This document shows positions 36,601 to 47,005 of a DNA stretch of 64,000 nucleotides, in pieces. The position numbers and the translations under genes were made by a program. This DNA is from Membranipora membranacea. Lineage: Eukaryota; Bryozoa; Gymnolaemata; Cheilostomatida; Membraniporidae. Every line of letters starts with the position of its first letter. Position 1 is the stretch's first letter. The stretch is taken from contig OU612074.1 in NCBI GenBank assembly GCA_914767715.1, positions 16,108,062 to 16,172,061 of the forward strand, given 5' to 3'. The notes beneath the pieces were generated by a model, which was not told the DNA's origin, did no database searches, and saw only the letters and a program-made list of their open reading frames with translations.

Positions 36601-36984
36601 CTCTCATTTCTGTTCTATTTATCGTATGATCTTAATATTCTGGAATTTGAATGAGGCCAATGAGGCCATCAACTGGTCAAAGTTTGAAAGAATTGCGATG
36701 GCTTTTTAATTGTTCTCCCTGCCGTTTGGCATGTTTTTTTATGACAAAACTGGCCCTCGTTAAGAAAGTTGCTGCCGCCAAACTAGGAGGGCCAGCCCCA
36801 AACGGTTTTCAGTTCCTAAGTCAGCATGAAATTCCGCACGGTATAGAGTAGGTTAGGAGGAAATCTATTTTTTAAACTGGCTGTTAAAAACACCAAGGGT
36901 CCCCCCTTTGTTACTTTTTTAAATTTTAAAGTCGCTCTCATTTCTGTTCTATTTATCGTAGGATCTTAATATTCTGGAATTTGA
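30638..36984 (+). repeat. 19-monomer super-HOR, copy 2 (6347 bp)
   Basis: This is the tandem neighbour of copy 1, with private differences such as L12W in the R46G unit at 33644 and I61L in the unit at 36316. The substitutions scattered through it argue against a simple assembly duplication. The repeat of this super-unit does not continue: the next unit at 36985 is a hybrid. Confidence 0.88.
33644..36650 (+). repeat. Cleanest 9-monomer domain 2 HOR (3007 bp)
   Basis: The order is R46G/F21C (33644), P50S/G52R/G64S (33978), G47R/L56I (34312), G64S (34646), A43T (34981), R16L/L18R/H63Q (35315), R16L/G52D (35649), R16L (35982), plain (36316). The next R46G unit follows immediately. The same nine occur at 27297-30303. 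I take this as the basic HOR of domain 2. Confidence 0.85.
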
Positions 36985-38320
36985 ATGAGGCCAATGAGGC
37001 CATCAACTGGTCAAAGTTTGAAAGAATTGCGATGGCTTTTTAATTTTTCACCCTGCCGTTTGGCATGTTTTTTTATGACAAAACTGGCCCTCGTTAAAAA
37101 AGTTGCTGCCGCCAAACTAAGAGGGCCAGCCCCAAACGGCTTTCAGTTCCTAAGTCAGCATGAAATTCCGCAGGGTATAGAGTAGGTTAGGAGGAAATCT
37201 ATTTTTTAAACTGGCGGTAAAAAACACCAAGGGTCCCCCCTTTGTTACTTTTTTAAATTTTAAAGTCGCTCTCATTTCTGTTCTATTTATCGTAGGATCT
37301 TAATATTCTGGAATTTGAATGAGGCCAATGAGGCCATCAACTGGTCAAAGTTTGAAAGAATTGCTATGGCTTTTCAATTTTTCACCCTGCCGTTTGGCAT
37401 GTTTTTTTATGACAAAACTGGCCCTCGTTAAAAAAGTTGCTGCCGCCAAACTAAGAGGGCCAGCCCCAAACGATTTTCAGTTCCTAAGTCAGCATGAAAT
37501 TCCACACGGTATAGAGTAGGTTAGGAGGAAAACTTTTTTTAAACTGGCTGTAAAAAACACCAAGGGTCCTCCCTATGTTACTTTTTTAAATTTTAAAGTC
37601 GCTCTCATTTCTGTTCTATTTATCGTAGGATCTTAATATTCTGGAATTTGAATGAGGCCAATGAGGCCATCAACTGGTCAAAGTTTGAAAGAATTGCTAT
37701 GGCTTTTTAATTTTTCACCCTGCCGTTTGGCATGTTTTTTTATGACAAAACTGGCCCTCGTTAAAAAAGTTGCTGCCGCCAAACTAAGAGGGCCAGCCCC
37801 AAACGGTTTTCAGTTCCTAAGTCAGCATGAAATTCCACACGGTATAGAGTAGGTTAGGAGGAAATCTATTTTTTAAACTGGCTGTAAAAAACACCAAGGG
37901 TCCCCCCTTTGTTACTTTTTTAAATTTTAAAGTCGCTCTCATTTCTGTTCTATTTATCGTAGGATCTTAATACTCTGGAATTTGAATGAGGCCAATGAGG
38001 CCATCAACTGGTCAAAGTTTGAAAGAATTGCGATGGCTTTTTAATTTTTCACCCTGCCGTTTGGCATGTTTTTTTATGACAAAACTGGCCCTCGTTAAAA
38101 AAGTTGCTGCCGCCAAACTAAGAGGGCCAGCCCCAAACGGTTTTCAGTTCCTAAGTCAGCATGAAATTCCACACGGTATAGAGTAGGTTAGGAGGAAATC
38201 TTTTTTTTAAACTGGCTGTAAAAAACACCAAGGGTCCCCCCTTTTGTTACTTTTTTAAATTTTAAAGTCGCTCTCATTTCTGTTCTATTTATCGTATGAT
38301 CTTAATATTCTGGAATTTGA
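36651..38320 (+). repeat. 5-monomer deletion derivative of the 9-mer (1670 bp)
   Basis: The order is R46G (36651), a hybrid (36985), R16L/G52D (37319), R16L (37652), plain (37986). The hybrid has the TTGCGATGG 5' half and plain T-run of an upstream unit, and the GGCTTTCAG...CCGCAGGGTATAG 3' half of the R16L/L18R/H63Q unit. Four units of the 9-mer are thereby lost. Confidence 0.82.
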
Positions 38321-41300
38321 ATGAGGCCAATGAGGCCATCAACTGGTCAAAGTTTGAAAGAATTGCGATGGCTTTTTAATTGTTCTCCCTGCCGTTTGGC
38401 ATGTTTTTTTATGACAAAACTGGCCCTCGTTAAGAAAGTTGCTGCCGCCAAACTAGGAGGGCCAGCCCCAAACGGTTTTCAGTTCCTAAGTCAGCATGAA
38501 ATTCCGCACGGTATAGAGTAGGTTAGGAGGAAATCTATTTTTTAAACTGGCTGTTAAAAACACCAAGGGTCCCCCCTTTGTTACTTTTTTAAATTTTAAA
38601 GTCGCTCTCATTTCTGTTCTATTTATCGTAGGATCTTAATATTCTGGAATTTGAATGAGGCCAATGAGGCCATCAACTGGTCAAAGTTTGAAAGAATTGC
38701 GATGGCTTTTTAATTTTTCACCCTGCCGTTTGGCATGTTTTTTTATGACAAAACTGGCCCTCGTTAAAAAAGTTGCTGCCGCCAAACTAAGAGGGCCAGC
38801 CTCAAACCGTTTTCAGTTCCTAAGTCAGCATGAAATTCCACACAGTATAGAGTAGGTTAGGAGGAAATCTATTTTTTAAACTGGCTGTAAAAAACACCAA
38901 GGGTCCCCCCTTTGTTACTTTTTTAAATTTTAAAGTCGCTCTCATTTCTGTTCTATTTATCGTAGGATCTTAATATTCTGGAATTTGAATGAGGCCAATG
39001 AGGCCATCAACTGGTCAAAGTTTGAAAGAATTGCGATGGCTTTTTAATTTTTCACCCTGCCGTTTGGCATGTTTTTTTATGACAAAACTGGCCCTCGTTA
39101 AAAAAGTTGCTTCCGCCAAACTAAGAGGGCCAGCCCCAAACGGTTTTCAGTTCATAAGTCAGCATGAAATTCCACACGGTATAGAGTAGGTTACGAGGAA
39201 TTCTATTTTTTAAACTGGCTGTAAAAAACACCAAGGGTCCCCCCTGTGTTACTTTTTTAAATTTTAAAGTCGCTCTCATTTCTGTTCTATTTATCGTAGG
39301 ATCTTAATATTCTGGAATTTGAATGAGGCCAATGAGGCCATCAACTGGTCAAAGTTTGAAAGAATTGCGATGGCTTTTTAATTTTTCACCCTGCCGTTTG
39401 GCATGTTTTTTTATGACAAAACTGGCCCTCGTTAAAAAAGTTGCTGCCGCCAAACTAAGAAGGCCAGCCCCAAACGGTTTTCAGTTCATAAGTCAGCATG
39501 AAATTCCACACGGTATAGAGTAGGTTACGAGGAATTCTATTTTTTAAACTGGCTGTAAAAAACACCAAGGGTTCCCCCTGTGTTACTTTTTTAAATTTTA
39601 AAGTCGCTCTCATTTCTGTTCTATTTATCGTAGGATCTTAATATTCTGGAATTTGAATGAGGCCAATGAGGCCATCAACTGGTCAAAGTTTGAAAGAATT
39701 GCGATGGCTTTTTAATTTTTCACCCTGCCGTTTGGCATGTTTTTTTATGACAAAACTGGCCCTCGTTAAAAAAGTTGCTGCCGCCAAACTAAGAGGGCCA
39801 GCCCCAAACGGTTTTCAGTTCCTAAGTCAGCATGAAATTCCACACAGTATAGAGTAGGTTAGGAGGAAATCTATTTTTTAAACTGGCTGTAAAAAACACC
39901 AAGGGTCCCCCCTTTGTTACTTTTTTAAATTTTAAAGTCGCTCTCATTTCTGTTCTATTTATCGTAGGATCTTAATATTCTGGAATTTGAATGAGGCCAA
40001 TGAGGCCATCAACTGGTCAAAGTTTGTATGAATTGCGATGGCTTTTTAATTTTTCACCCTGCCGTTTGGCATGTTTTTTTATGACAAAACTGGCCCTCGT
40101 TAAAAAAGTTGCTGCCACCAAACTAAGAGGGCCAGCCCCAAACGGCTTTCAGTTCATAAGTCAGCATGAAATTCCACACGGTATAGAGTAGGTTAGGAGG
40201 AAATCTATTTTTTAAACTGGCTGTAAAAAACACCAAGGGTTCCCCCTTTGTTACTTTTTTTAATTTTAAAGTCGCTCTCATTTCTGTTCTATTTATCGTA
40301 GGATCTTAATATTCTGGAATTTGAATGAGGCCAATGAGGCCATCAACTGGTCAAAGTTTGAAAGAATTGCTATGGCGTTTTAATTTTTCACCCTGCCGTT
40401 TGGCATGTTTTTTTATGACAAAACTGGCCCTCGTTAAAAAAGTTGCTGCCGCCAAACTAAGAGGGCCAGCCCCAAACGGCTTTCAGTTCCTAAGTCAGCA
40501 TGAAATTCCACAGGGTATAGAGTAGGTTAGGAGGAAATCTATTTTTTAAACTGGCGGTAAAAAACACCAAGGGTCCCCCCTTTGTTACTTTTTTAAATTT
40601 TAAAGTCGCTCTCATTTCTGTTCTATTTATCGTAGGATCTTAATATTCTGGAATTTGAATGAGGCCAATGAGGCCATCAACTGGTCAAAGTTTGAAAGAA
40701 TTGCTATGGCTTTTCAATTTTTCACCCTGCCGTTTGGCATGTTTTTTTATGACAAAACTGGCCCTCGTTAAAAAAGTTGCTGCCGCCAAACTAAGAGGGC
40801 CAGCCCCAAACGGTTTTCAGTTCCTAAGTCAGCATGAAATTCCACACGGTATAGAGTAGGTTAGGAGGAAATCTATTTTTTAAACTGGCTGTAAAAAACA
40901 CCAAGGGTCCCCCCTTTGTTACTTTTTTAAATTTTAAAGTCGCTCTCATTTCTGTTCTATTTATCGTAGGATCTTAATATTCTGGAATTTGAATGAGGCC
41001 AATGAGGCCATCAACTGGTCAAAGTTTGAAAGAATTGCGATGGCTTTTTAATTTTTCACCCTGCCGTTTGGCATGTTTTTTTATGACAAAACTGGCCCTC
41101 GTTAAAAAAGTTGCTGCCGCCAAACTAAGAGGGCCAGCCCCAAACGGCTTTCAGTTCCTAAGTCAGCATGAAATTCCACACGGTATAGAGTAGGTTAGGA
41201 GGAAATCTATTTTTTAAACTGGCGGTAAAAACCACCAAGGGTCCCCCCTTTGTTACTTTTTTAAATTTTAAAGTCGCTCTCATTTCTGTTCTATTTATCG

Positions 41301-41326
41301 TAGCATCTTAATATTCTGGAATTTGA
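38321..41326 (+). repeat. Domain 2 HOR copy with a duplicated G47R-type unit
   Basis: The order is R46G/F21C (38321), P50S/G52R (38655), an A42S/L56I unit (38989), G47R/L56I (39323), G64S (39657), K13Y/A43T (39991), R16L/L18R (40325), R16L (40659), plain (40993). The units at 38989 and 39323 share TTACGAGGAATTC and CCTGTGTTAC, so one is a copy of the other. The expected R16L/G52D unit is replaced by a hybrid at 40659. Confidence 0.75.
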
Positions 41327-44300
41327 ATGAGGCCAATGAGGCCATCGACTGGTCAAAGTTTGAAAGAATTGCGATGGCTTTTTAATTTTTCACCCTGCCG
41401 TTTGGCATGTTTTTTTATGACAAAACTGGCCCTCGTTAAAAAAGTTGCTGCCGCCAAACTAAGAGGGCCAGCCCCAAACGGTTTTCAGTTCCTAAGTCAG
41501 CATGAAATTCCACACAGTATAGAGTAGGTTAGGAGGAAATCTTTTTTTAAACTGGCTGTAAAAAACACCAAGGGTCCCCCCTTTGTTACTTTTTTTAAAT
41601 TTTAAAGTCGCTCTCATTTCTGTTCTATTTATCGTAGGATCTTAATATTCTGGAATTTGAATGAGGCCAATGAGGCCATCAACTGGTCAAAGTTTGAAAG
41701 AATTGCTATGGCTTTTTAATTTTTCACCCTGCCGTTTGGCATGTTTTTTTATGACAAAACTGGCCCTCGTTAAAAAAGTTGCTGCCGCCAAACTAAGAGG
41801 GCCAGCCCCAAACGGCTTTCAGTTCCTAAGTCAGCATGAAATTCCACACGGTATAGAGTAGGTTAGGAGGAAATCTATTCTTTAAACTGGCGGTAAAAAA
41901 CACCAAGGGTCCCCCCTTTGTTACTTTTTTAAATTTTAAAGTCGCTCTCATTTCTGTTCTATTTAACGTAGGATCTTAATATTCTGGAATTTGAATGAGG
42001 CCAATGAGGCCATCAACTGGTCAAAGTTTGAAAGAATTGCGATGGCTTTTTAATTTTTCACCCTGCCGTTTGGCATGTTTTTTTATGACAAAACTGGCCC
42101 TCGTTAAAAAAGTTGCTGCCGCCAAACTAAGAGGGCCAGCCCCAAACGGCTTTCAGTTCCTAAGTCAGCATGAAATTCCACACGGTATAGAGTTGGTTAG
42201 GAGGAAATCAATTTTTTAAACTGGATGTAAAAAACACCAAGGGTCCCCCCTTTGTTACTTTTTTAAATTTTAAAGTCGCTCTCATTTCTGTTCTATTTAT
42301 CGTAGGATCATAATATTCTGGAATTTGAATGAGGCCAATGAGGCCATCAACTGGTCAAAGTTTGAAAGAATTGCGATGGCTTTTTAATTTTTCACCCTGC
42401 CGTTTGGCATGTTTTTTTATGACAAAACTGGCCCTCGTTAAAAAAGTTGCTGCCGCCAATCTAAGAGGGCCAGCCCCAAACGGTTTTCAGTTCCTAAGTC
42501 AGCATGAAATTCCACACGGTATAGAGTAGGTTAGGAGGAAATCTATTTTTTAAACTGGCTGTAAAAAACACCAAGGGTCCCCCCTTTGTTACTTTTTTAA
42601 ATTTTAAAGTCGCTCTCATTTCTGTTCTATTTATCGTAGGATCTTAATATTCTGGAATTTGAATGAGGCCAATGAGGCCATCAACTGGTCAAAGTTTGAA
42701 AGAATTGCGATGGCTTTTTAATTTTTCACCCTGCTGTTTGGCATGTTTTTTTATGCCAAAACTGGCCCTCGTTAAAAAAGTTGCTGCCGCCAAACTAAGA
42801 GGGCCAGCCCCAAACGGCTTTCAGTTCCTAAGTCAGCATGGAATTTCACAAGGTATAGAGTAGGTTAGGAGGAAATCTATTTTTTAAACTGGCTGTAAAA
42901 AACACCAAGGGTCCCCCCTTAGTTACTTTTTTAAATTTTATAGTCGCTCTCATTTCTGTTCTATTTATCGTAGGATCTTAATATTCTGGAATTTGAATGA
43001 GGCCAATGAGGCCATCAACTGGTCAGAGTTTGAAAGAATTGCGATGGCTTTTTAATTTTTCACCCTGCCGTTTGGCATGTTTTTTATGACAAAACTGGCC
43101 CTGGTTAAAAAAGTTGCTGCCGCCAAACTAAGAGGGCCAGCCCCAAACGGCTTTCAGTTCCTAAGTCAGCATGAAATTCCACACGGTATAGAGTAGGTTA
43201 GGAGGAAATCTATTTATTAAACTGGCGGTAATAAACACCAAGGGTCCCCCCTTTGTTACTTTTTTAAATTTTAAAGTCGCTCTCATTTCTGTTCTATTTA
43301 TCGTAGGATCTTAATATTCTGGAATTTGAATGAGGCCAATGAGGCCATCAACTGGTCAAAGTTTGAAAGATTTGCGATGGCTTTTTAATTTTTCACCCTG
43401 CCGTTTGGCATGTTTTTTTATGTCAAAACTGGCCCTCGTTAAAAAAGTTGCTGCCGCCAAACTAAGAGGGCCAGCCCCAAACGGTTTTCAGTTCCTAAGT
43501 GAGCATGAAATTCCACACGGTATAGAGTAGGTTAGGAGGAAATCTATTTTTTAAAGTGGCTGTAAAAAACATCAAGGGTCCCCCCTTTGTTACTTTTTTA
43601 AATTTTAAAGTCGCTCTCATTTCTGTTCTTTTTATCGTAGGATCTTAATATTCTGGAATTTGAATGAGGCCAATGAGGCCATCAACTGGTAAAAGTTTGA
43701 AAGAATTGCGATGGCTTTTTAATTTTTCACCCTGCCGTTTGGCATGTTTTTTTATGACAAAACTGGCCCTCGTTAAAAAAGTTGCTGCCGCCAAACTAAG
43801 AGGGCCAGCCCCAAACGGTTTTCAGTTCCTAAGTCAGCATGAAATTCCACACGGTATAGAGTAGGTTAGGAGGAAATCTATTTTTTAAAGTGGCTGTAAA
43901 AAACATCAAGGGTCCCCCCTTTGTTACTTTTTTAAATTTTAAAGTCGCTCTCATTTCTGTTCTTTCTATCGTAGGATCTTAATATTCTGGAATTTGAATG
44001 AGGCCAATGAGGGCATCAACTGGTCAAAGTTTGAAAGAATTGCGATGGCTTTTTAATTTTTCACCCTGCCGTTTGGCATGTTTTTTTATGACAAAACTGG
44101 CCCTCGTTAAAAAAGTTGCTGCCGCCAAACTAAGAGGGCCAGCCCCAAACGGTTTTCAGTTCCTAAGTCAGCATGAAATTCCACACGGTATAGAGTAGGT
44201 TATGAGGAAATCTATTTTTTAAACTGGCTGTAAAAAATACCAAGGGTCCCCCCTTTGTTACTTTTTTAAATTTTAAAGTCGCTCTCATTTCTGTTCTATT

Positions 44301-44331
44301 TATCGTAGGATCTTAATATTCTGGAATTTGA
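41327..44331 (+). repeat. Loosely ordered monomers, right part of domain 2
   Basis: Mostly plain units: G64S (41327), R16L (41661), one with the stop codon lost (41995, TAG to TTG, frame runs to 74 codons), K44N (42329), R25C/T32P (42663), a -1T frameshift (42997), and three units (43330, 43664, 43998) with local private variants; the first two share AAAGTGGCTG and CATCAAGGG after the frame. Confidence 0.65.
42997..43663 (+). repeat. Two-monomer block, copy 1 of a 3340-bp offset pair
   Basis: The first unit ends with TATTTATTAAACTGGCGG and TAATAAACACC. The second ends with AAAGTGGCTG and CATCAAGGG and is followed by TTCTTTTTATCG. The same succession occurs at 46337-47005, ten units to the right. 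A single missing T in the ATG-TTTTTT-ATG run (43079 region) shifts the first unit's frame. Confidence 0.75.
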
Positions 44332-45334
44332 ATGAGGCCAATGAGGCCATCAACTGGTAAAAATTTGAAAGGATTGCGATGGCTTTTTAATTTTTCACCC
44401 TGCCGTTTGGCATGTTTTTTTATGACAAAACTGGCCCTCGTTAAAAAAGTTGCTGCCGCCAAACTAAGAGGGCCAGCCCCAAACGGCTTTTAGTTCCTAG
44501 GTCAGCATGAAATTCCACGAGGTATAGAGTAGGTTAGGAGGAAATCTATTTTTTAAACTGGCTGTAAAAAACACCAAGGGTCCCCCCTTTGTTACTTATT
44601 TAAATTTTAAAGTCGCTCTCATTTCTGTTCTATTTATCGTAGGATCTTAATATTTTTGAATTTGAATGAGGCCAATGAGGCCATCAACTGGTCAAAGTTT
44701 GAAAGAATTGCGATGGCTTTTTAGTTTTTCACCCTGCCGTCTGGCATGTTTTTTTATGACAAAAGTGGCCCTCGTTAAGAAAGTTGCTGCCGCCAAACTA
44801 GGAGGGCCAGCCCCAAACGGTTTTCAGTTCCTAAGTCAGCATGAAATTCCACACGGTATAGAGTAGGTTAGGAGGAAATCTATTTTTTAAACTGGCTGTA
44901 AAAAACACCAAGGGTCCCCCCTTTTGTTACTTTTTTAAATTTTAAAGTCGCTCTCATTTCTGTTCTATTTATCGTAGGATCTTAATATTCTGGAATTTGA
45001 ATGAGGCCAATGAGGCCATCAACTGGTCAAAGTTTGAAAGAATTGCGATGGCTTTTTAATTGTTCTCCCTGCCGTTTGGCATGTTTTTTTATGACAAAAC
45101 TGGCCCTCGTTAAGAAAGTTGCTGCCGCCAAACTAGGAGGGCCAGCCCCTAACGGTTTTCAGTTCCTAAGTCAGCATGAAATTCCGCACGGTATAGAGTA
45201 GGTTAGGAGGAAATCTATTTTTTAAACTGGCTGTTAAAAACACCAAGGGTCCCCCCTTTGTTACTTTTTTACATTTTAAAGTCGCTCTCATTTCTGTTCT
45301 ATTTATCGTAGGATCTTAATATTCTGGAATTTGA
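44332..45334 (+). repeat. Trimer, copy 1
   Basis: Three units: one with a TAG at codon 54 (44491-44493), an R46G unit preceded by TATTTTTGAATTTG with CGTCTGGC (44666), and an F21C/R46G unit (45001). The same kinds of unit follow in the same order directly to the right. ACTTATTTAAATT between units 1 and 2 is private to the two copies. Confidence 0.75.
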
Positions 45335-46336
45335 ATGAGGCCAATGAGGCCATCAACTGGTCAAAGTTTGAAAGAATTGCGATGGCTTTTTAATTTTTCA
45401 CCCTGCCGTTTGGCATGTTTTTTTATGACAAAACTGGCCCTCGTTAAAAAAGTTGCTGCCGCCAAACTAAGAGGGCCAGCCCCAAACGGTTTTTAGTTCC
45501 TAAGTCAGCATGAAATTCCACACGGTATAGAGTAGGTTAGGAGGAAATCTATTTTTTAAACTGGCTGTAAAAAACACCAAGGGTCCCCCCTTTGTTACTT
45601 ATTTAAATTTTAAAGTCGCTCTCATTTCTGTTCTATTTATCGTAGGATCCTAATATTTTTGAATTTGAATGAGGCCAATGAGGCCATCAACTGGTCAAAG
45701 TTTGAAAGAATTGCGATGGCTTTTTAATTTTTCACCCTGCCGTCTGGCATGTTTTTTTATGACAAAACTGGCCCTCGTTAAGAAAGTTGCTGCCGCCAAA
45801 CTAGGAGGGCCAGCCCCAAACGGTTTTCAGTTCCTAAGTCAGCATGAAATTCCACACGGTATAGAGTAGGTTAGGAGGAAATCTATTTTTTAAACTGGCT
45901 GTAAAAAACACCAAGGGTCCCCCCTTTGTTACTTTTTTAAATTTTAAAGTCGCTCTCATTTCTGTTCTATTTATCGTAGGATCTTAATATTCTGGAATTT
46001 GAATGAGGCCAATGAGGCCATCAACTGGTCAAAGTTTGGAAGAATTGCGATGGCTTTTTAATTGTTCTCCCTGCCGTTTAGCATGTTTTTTTATGACAAA
46101 ACTGGCCCTTGTTAAAAATGTTGCTGCCGCCAAACTAAGAGGGCCAGCCCCAAACGGCTTTCAGTTCCTAAGTCAGCATGAAATTCCACACGGTATAGAG
46201 TAGGTTAGGAGGAAGTCTATTTTTTAAACTGGCGGTAAAAAACACCAAGGGTCCCCCCTTTGTTACTTTTTTAAATTTTAAAATCGCTCTCATTTCTGTT
46301 CTATTTATCGTAGGATCTTAATATTCTGGAATTTGA
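45335..46336 (+). repeat. Trimer, copy 2
   Basis: It repeats TAG at codon 54 (45494-45496), R46G with TATTTTTGAATTTG (45669) and F21C with TTCTCCCTGCC (46003). The third unit has diverged (K13E, K39N, GTTTAGC). The codon-54 stop shows again a broken frame being copied. Confidence 0.75.
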
Positions 46337-47004
46337 ATGAGGCCAATGAGGCCATCAACTGGTCAAAGTTTGAAAGAATTGCGATGGCTTTTTAATTTTT
46401 CACCCTGCCGTTTGACATGTTTTTTTATGACAAAACTGGCCCTCGTAAAAAAAGTTGCTGCCGCCAAACTAAGAGGGCCAGCCCCAAACGGTTTTCAGTT
46501 CCTAAGTCAGCATGAAATTCCACACGGTATAGAGTAGGTTAGGAGGAAATCTATTTATTAAACTGGCGGTAATAAACACCAAGGGTCCCCCCCTTTGTTA
46601 CTTTTTTAAATTTTAAAGTCGCTCTCATTTCTGTTCTATTTATCGTAGGATCTTAATATTCTGGAATTTGAATGAGGCCAATGAGGCCATCAACTGGTCA
46701 AAGTTTGAAAGAATTGCGATGGCTTTTTAATTTTTCACCCTGCCGTTTGGCATGTTTTTTTATGACAAAACTGGCCCTCGTTAAAAAAGTTGCTGCCGCC
46801 AAACTAAGAGGGCCAGCCCCAAACGGTTTTCAGTTCTAAAGTCAGCATGAAATTCCACACGGTATAGATTAGGTTAGGAGGAAATCTATTTTTTAAAGTG
46901 GCTGTAAAAAACCTCAAGGGTCCCCCCTTTGTTACTTTTTTAAATTTTAAAGTCGCTCTCATTTCTGTTCTTTTTATCGTAGGATCTTAATATTCTGGAA
47001 TTTG
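46337..47004 (+). repeat. Two-monomer block, copy 2, at the domain 2/3 border
   Basis: It matches 42997-43663 through TATTTATTAAACTGGCGG with TAATAAACACC and then AAAGTGGCTG. The second unit (46672) carries TTCTAAAGTC, giving a TAA in the frame; this reading lies between CCTAAGTC of domain 2 and CCAAAGTC of domain 3. Confidence 0.75.
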
Positions 47005-47005
47005 A

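Larger units (their letters stand above)
18945..47004 (+). repeat. Array domain 2: R46G-anchored HOR family
   Basis: The core 9-unit order is R46G (often with F21C and TTCTCCCTGCC), P50S/G52R/G64S, G47R/L56I, G64S or plain, A43T (often with a TAA stop at codon 13), R16L/L18R, R16L/G52D, R16L, plain. Anchors at 18945, 22621, 27297, 33644, 36651 and 38321 are spaced by 11, 14, 19, 9 and 5 units. Beyond about 41.3 kb the order decays. The right border is the switch to the domain 3 subfamily near 47005. Confidence 0.8.

Noticed and set aside
30638-36984. The second 19-mer copy as an assembly duplication
   Set aside because: Scattered private substitutions (for example GTTGGAAAG at 33675, GAACTTCC at 36494) and one patch difference separate the copies, which an exact assembly duplicate would not show. 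Reads would settle it.
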